Assembly (NCBI RefSeq): GCF_000166275.1
Contig: NZ_CM001023.1
Location: 124,001-188,000, forward strand
Origin: Algoriphagus machipongonensis
GTDB taxonomy: Bacteria > Bacteroidota > Bacteroidia > Cytophagales > Cyclobacteriaceae
DNA length: 64,000 nt
Direction: 5' to 3'
Position numbers and translations under genes: made by a program. How positions within the stretch are numbered: the stretch's first letter is position 1; the number at the start of each line of letters is the position of its first letter. The notes under the pieces were generated by a model that was given only the letters and a program-made list of their open reading frames with translations, was not told the origin of the DNA and made no database searches. Below, in pieces: positions 61,798-64,000 of the stretch.

Positions 61798-63035
61798 AAT
61801 CTTATAAATTTCAGATAATATTCACCCTTTTTATAATCGTTTTTTCTAGCTGCCAAAAGAAGGAAAAAATACCTTTCCAAGATGGGTTGGAGAATTACCC
61901 CACTTTACAAAAAGTCTTATCTAATCCTGAAAAATATAAGGTACAGATTCTCTATACTCAGGTGGATAGAAACGAACATGGGGTCCCCATGTTTAAGGAG
62001 TTTTCTTTCCATTTGAACGACTCAAACTACTTTTATCCTGCCTCCACTGTTAAGCTTCCTGTAGCTCTTTTTGCACTGGAATGGCTGAATGAACAAAATG
62101 TGGATAACTTAGATAGAGAAAGTACATTATTTATAGATTCTGTCCGTCCATCTCAGAAACCTGCCTATGTGGATAAGACATCTATTGACTCTCTTCCGAG
62201 TATTTCAAATTATATCAAAAAGATTTTATTAGTTTCTGATAATGACGCTTTCAATCGGCTTTATGAAGTCATGGGATTAGACTATATCAATGATAAATTA
62301 AAGGATAAAAACCTCATTAACAGTGTTATAAGTCAAAGACTGTCATTTCCCATTTCTAGCGAGGAAAATAAATATTTTAATCCTCTAAGATTTGTGGATA
62401 AGTCAGGAAATATTATTCTGGAGTTACCAGAAAGGCATACAGAAAACAATTATTTTGTTCGTGGAAAACCTAAAATAGGAAAAGCTCATTTTTCAGGAGA
62501 TTCTTTGGTTCAAAAGCCGATGGATTTCACTTTTAAGAACAAATTTGCCCTTTCAGATCTAGATGCTGTCCTCAAAAGGATTTTATTTCCGAGAGCATTT
62601 TTCGAGGCAGAGCGATTTCAAATTTCTGAAGAACAAAGAGACTTTATTTTAAAGTATATGGGCATGAAACCTAGGGAAAGTAAGTACCCATCCTACCCTG
62701 TTTCAGAATACACAGATAGCTATTCAAAATTCTATAAATTCGGCACTTCCAATGACACGATTCCTTCTCAGTTTAGGATATTCAATAAGACAGGATGGTC
62801 TTACGGATTTCTGATAGATGGCAGCTATTTCGTAGATTTCAAAAATGGTGTGGAATTCTTCGTTTCTGCAGTCGTTTATTCCAATGAAGATGAGATCTTA
62901 AATGATGACAATTATGAATACGAAGAAATCGGAAAACCATTTTTTGCTGAACTTGGAGACTATCTATATCAGCTAGAATTAAATCGAAAAAAATTAATCA
63001 AACCGGATCTCAGCTCCGTCAAATTTGATTACTAG
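61794..63035 (+). CDS. Beta-lactamase-fold serine hydrolase lipoprotein
   Basis: 413 residues. Lipobox VFSSC (Cys 20). Class-A-like active-site motifs: SxxK in PASTVKLP (S84-K87), SDN in LLVSDNDAFN (S148-N150) and KTG in FNKTGWSYG (about 332). The Glu166 region typical of true class A enzymes is not apparent, and the domain is larger than TEM-type lactamases (about 270 residues). A periplasmic peptidase or esterase acting on envelope material is more likely than an antibiotic-resistance enzyme. Coupled by ATGA overlap to the PLP enzyme. Confidence 0.87.
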   Translation: MKSYKFQIIFTLFIIVFSSCQKKEKIPFQDGLENYPTLQKVLSNPEKYKVQILYTQVDRNEHGVPMFKEFSFHLNDSNYFYPASTVKLPVALFALEWLNEQNVDNLDRESTLFIDSVRPSQKPAYVDKTSIDSLPSISNYIKKILLVSDNDAFNRLYEVMGLDYINDKLKDKNLINSVISQRLSFPISSEENKYFNPLRFVDKSGNIILELPERHTENNYFVRGKPKIGKAHFSGDSLVQKPMDFTFKNKFALSDLDAVLKRILFPRAFFEAERFQISEEQRDFILKYMGMKPRESKYPSYPVSEYTDSYSKFYKFGTSNDTIPSQFRIFNKTGWSYGFLIDGSYFVDFKNGVEFFVSAVVYSNEDEILNDDNYEYEEIGKPFFAELGDYLYQLELNRKKLIKPDLSSVKFDY

Positions 63036-63052
63036 GTAAAAAAGGAAATCCC

Positions 63053-63292
63053 ATGGTCAAGAAAAAAACTCCATTTATATATCGATCTTTTTTATCCTTA
63101 TGGCTGGCGGTGGTCCTTCCCGCAACCATCATTGCCCTAATAATCTCAAAACTCTATTATAATAACACGATCAACTTCGAACCTCTAAAAGAGGCAGATG
63201 TTTGGTTGTATTTTGTGCTTCTTCAGGTATTCGCTGGATTTTTTACTTACATCTGGGTTTATATTCCCAAATCAAAAAAATATCGATCTTAG
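63053..63292 (+). CDS. Small two-helix membrane protein
   Basis: 79 residues, ATG 18 bases after the hydrolase stop. Two hydrophobic helices (about 10-33 and 47-68) with a basic N-terminus MVKKK and a basic end KSKKYRS, so both termini should face the cytoplasm. No family recognised. Probably the last gene of the VOC-PLP enzyme-hydrolase operon. Confidence 0.6.
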   Translation: MVKKKTPFIYRSFLSLWLAVVLPATIIALIISKLYYNNTINFEPLKEADVWLYFVLLQVFAGFFTYIWVYIPKSKKYRS

Positions 63293-63362
63293 ACAGAGGA
63301 TAGAAATAATCAATTGTTTACAATTAAAACCTAATGGCCTTGGCTGATAATTCAATTTGAAA

Positions 63363-63941
63363 ATGGGTAAAAAGATACTTTTAACATTAGGAAGTGTTTT
63401 TTTAGGCTATCGATCCTATGAATTGATTACTTCTTGGGGAAATATGCCCTTAGAACCACTTTTTTCAAAGTTTATCATGGCCTTTTTGGCTAATCTCTTT
63501 ATCCTAGGCGTTTTTGCTTTTCTAGGTTTTGCCTGGCCCACTTTTAAACTTTTGCCTGATCGCTATTATCAAATCAACAATCCAAAAAATTTACTATCAT
63601 TTACAAAACGTATCGGCGTTCCGGTATTTCAAAAATTCTTGTTACTCACGTTCTGGAGAAACAAAGCCAAGCAGAAATCCTACTTCAATGGCAGTAAAAC
63701 AGGAATTAAAAACTTTATTATAGAATTAAAACGATCTGAAATTGGACATCTTATCCCTTTTATTCTTATTAATCTACTTTTTATTTGGAGTCTCATCCTA
63801 AAAGACTTTTGGACCGCGTTTTTTCTGCAATCCCTTAATATCATTGGTAATTTTTATCCTATCATGCTTCAGCGAGCTCATCGAGCGAGAACTCAGCGAT
63901 TAGAGAAGTTACTTAAAGATTCAACCAGTAATTCAATTTAA
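63363..63941 (+). CDS. CrtO-like (glycosyl-diaponeurosporenoate acyltransferase family) membrane protein
   Basis: 192 residues from the ATG at 63363. Three or four membrane helices. Two blocks match what I recall of Staphylococcus CrtO, which acylates the glucosyl carotenoid in staphyloxanthin synthesis: IIELKRSEIGH (119-129) and NFYPIMLQRAHRAR (163-176), corresponding to E-x-K-R-x-E-x-x-H and N-x-x-P-I-x-x-Q-R-x-x-R-x-R. Whether the Bacteroidota members act on carotenoids or on other lipids is unknown. It is about 28 kb from the carotenoid locus on the opposite strand. Confidence 0.55.
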   Translation: MGKKILLTLGSVFLGYRSYELITSWGNMPLEPLFSKFIMAFLANLFILGVFAFLGFAWPTFKLLPDRYYQINNPKNLLSFTKRIGVPVFQKFLLLTFWRNKAKQKSYFNGSKTGIKNFIIELKRSEIGHLIPFILINLLFIWSLILKDFWTAFFLQSLNIIGNFYPIMLQRAHRARTQRLEKLLKDSTSNSI

Positions 63942-64000
63942 ATACCAGAGACCTTTGCTTTGGCGCGAAAGTATCAGGGAAATAATTATCCGTATAAACC

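Noticed and set aside
61794..63035. Antibiotic-resistance beta-lactamase
   Set aside because: SxxK, SDN and KTG are present, but the class A omega-loop Glu is not apparent and the domain is oversized; more likely another serine hydrolase or peptidase.

Overview
The window looks like chromosome of a pigmented member of the Bacteroidota, most likely family Cyclobacteriaceae and close to Algoriphagus. The reasons are the moderate-to-low GC content, signal peptides ending in Q or in a lipobox, -7 promoter elements of the TAnnTTTG type with few Shine-Dalgarno sites, a fused CrtYcd lycopene cyclase beside CruF and CrtW, and many small lipoproteins. This assignment rests on gene content only. I saw no rRNA, tRNA, transposase, integrase, phage gene or CRISPR array.

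Layout. 1-15,600 is mostly housekeeping: a truncated VWA protein, queG, corA, a META lipoprotein, nadC, a DUF4783 protein, gpmI with a coupled lipoprotein, an exported amidase, polA and radA, then a DM13 lipoprotein divergent from the lipocalin blc. 15,700-25,600 holds two exported beta-propeller proteins (LVIVD repeats; a YncE-like protein with a Met/His-rich loop), a TMEM175-type channel, small ferredoxin-like-fold proteins, an exported esterase, a GH28 enzyme, a zinc metallopeptidase and aqpZ. 25,600-28,000 is a TonB-dependent receptor.

28,069-35,507 is a carotenoid locus on the minus strand. One operon is cruF-crtZ-MerR/B12 regulator. A second, tightly packed operon is ECF sigma-crtI-crtB-crtYcd-ispH-crtW. 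The regulator keeps most hallmarks of the CarH/LitR light sensors. The promoter region of the second operon carries repeated TTTGTTTAA half-sites, two of which form an inverted repeat across the -33 region. The gene set predicts a monocyclic, keto- and hydroxy-substituted carotenoid of the flexixanthin type.

36,232-53,613 is the outstanding feature: fifteen consecutive, same-strand paralogous lipoproteins (DUF4221-like, about 370-420 aa). The copies diverge strongly in the middle, but many have nearly identical 3' ends. At least one copy is a chimera of two subtypes. One copy is split by a one-base frameshift and has a D-like 5' end and an A-like 3' end. The closest relatives are not always neighbours. 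This looks like an actively recombining family of envelope lipoproteins whose function I do not know.

53,800-64,000 holds a TRIC-type channel, a porin/BCCT transporter/universal-stress cluster, a methyltransferase-patatin pair, and a plus-strand run of a VOC protein, an AOS-type PLP enzyme and a beta-lactamase-fold lipoprotein. It ends with a small membrane protein and a protein resembling the CrtO acyltransferase of staphyloxanthin synthesis.
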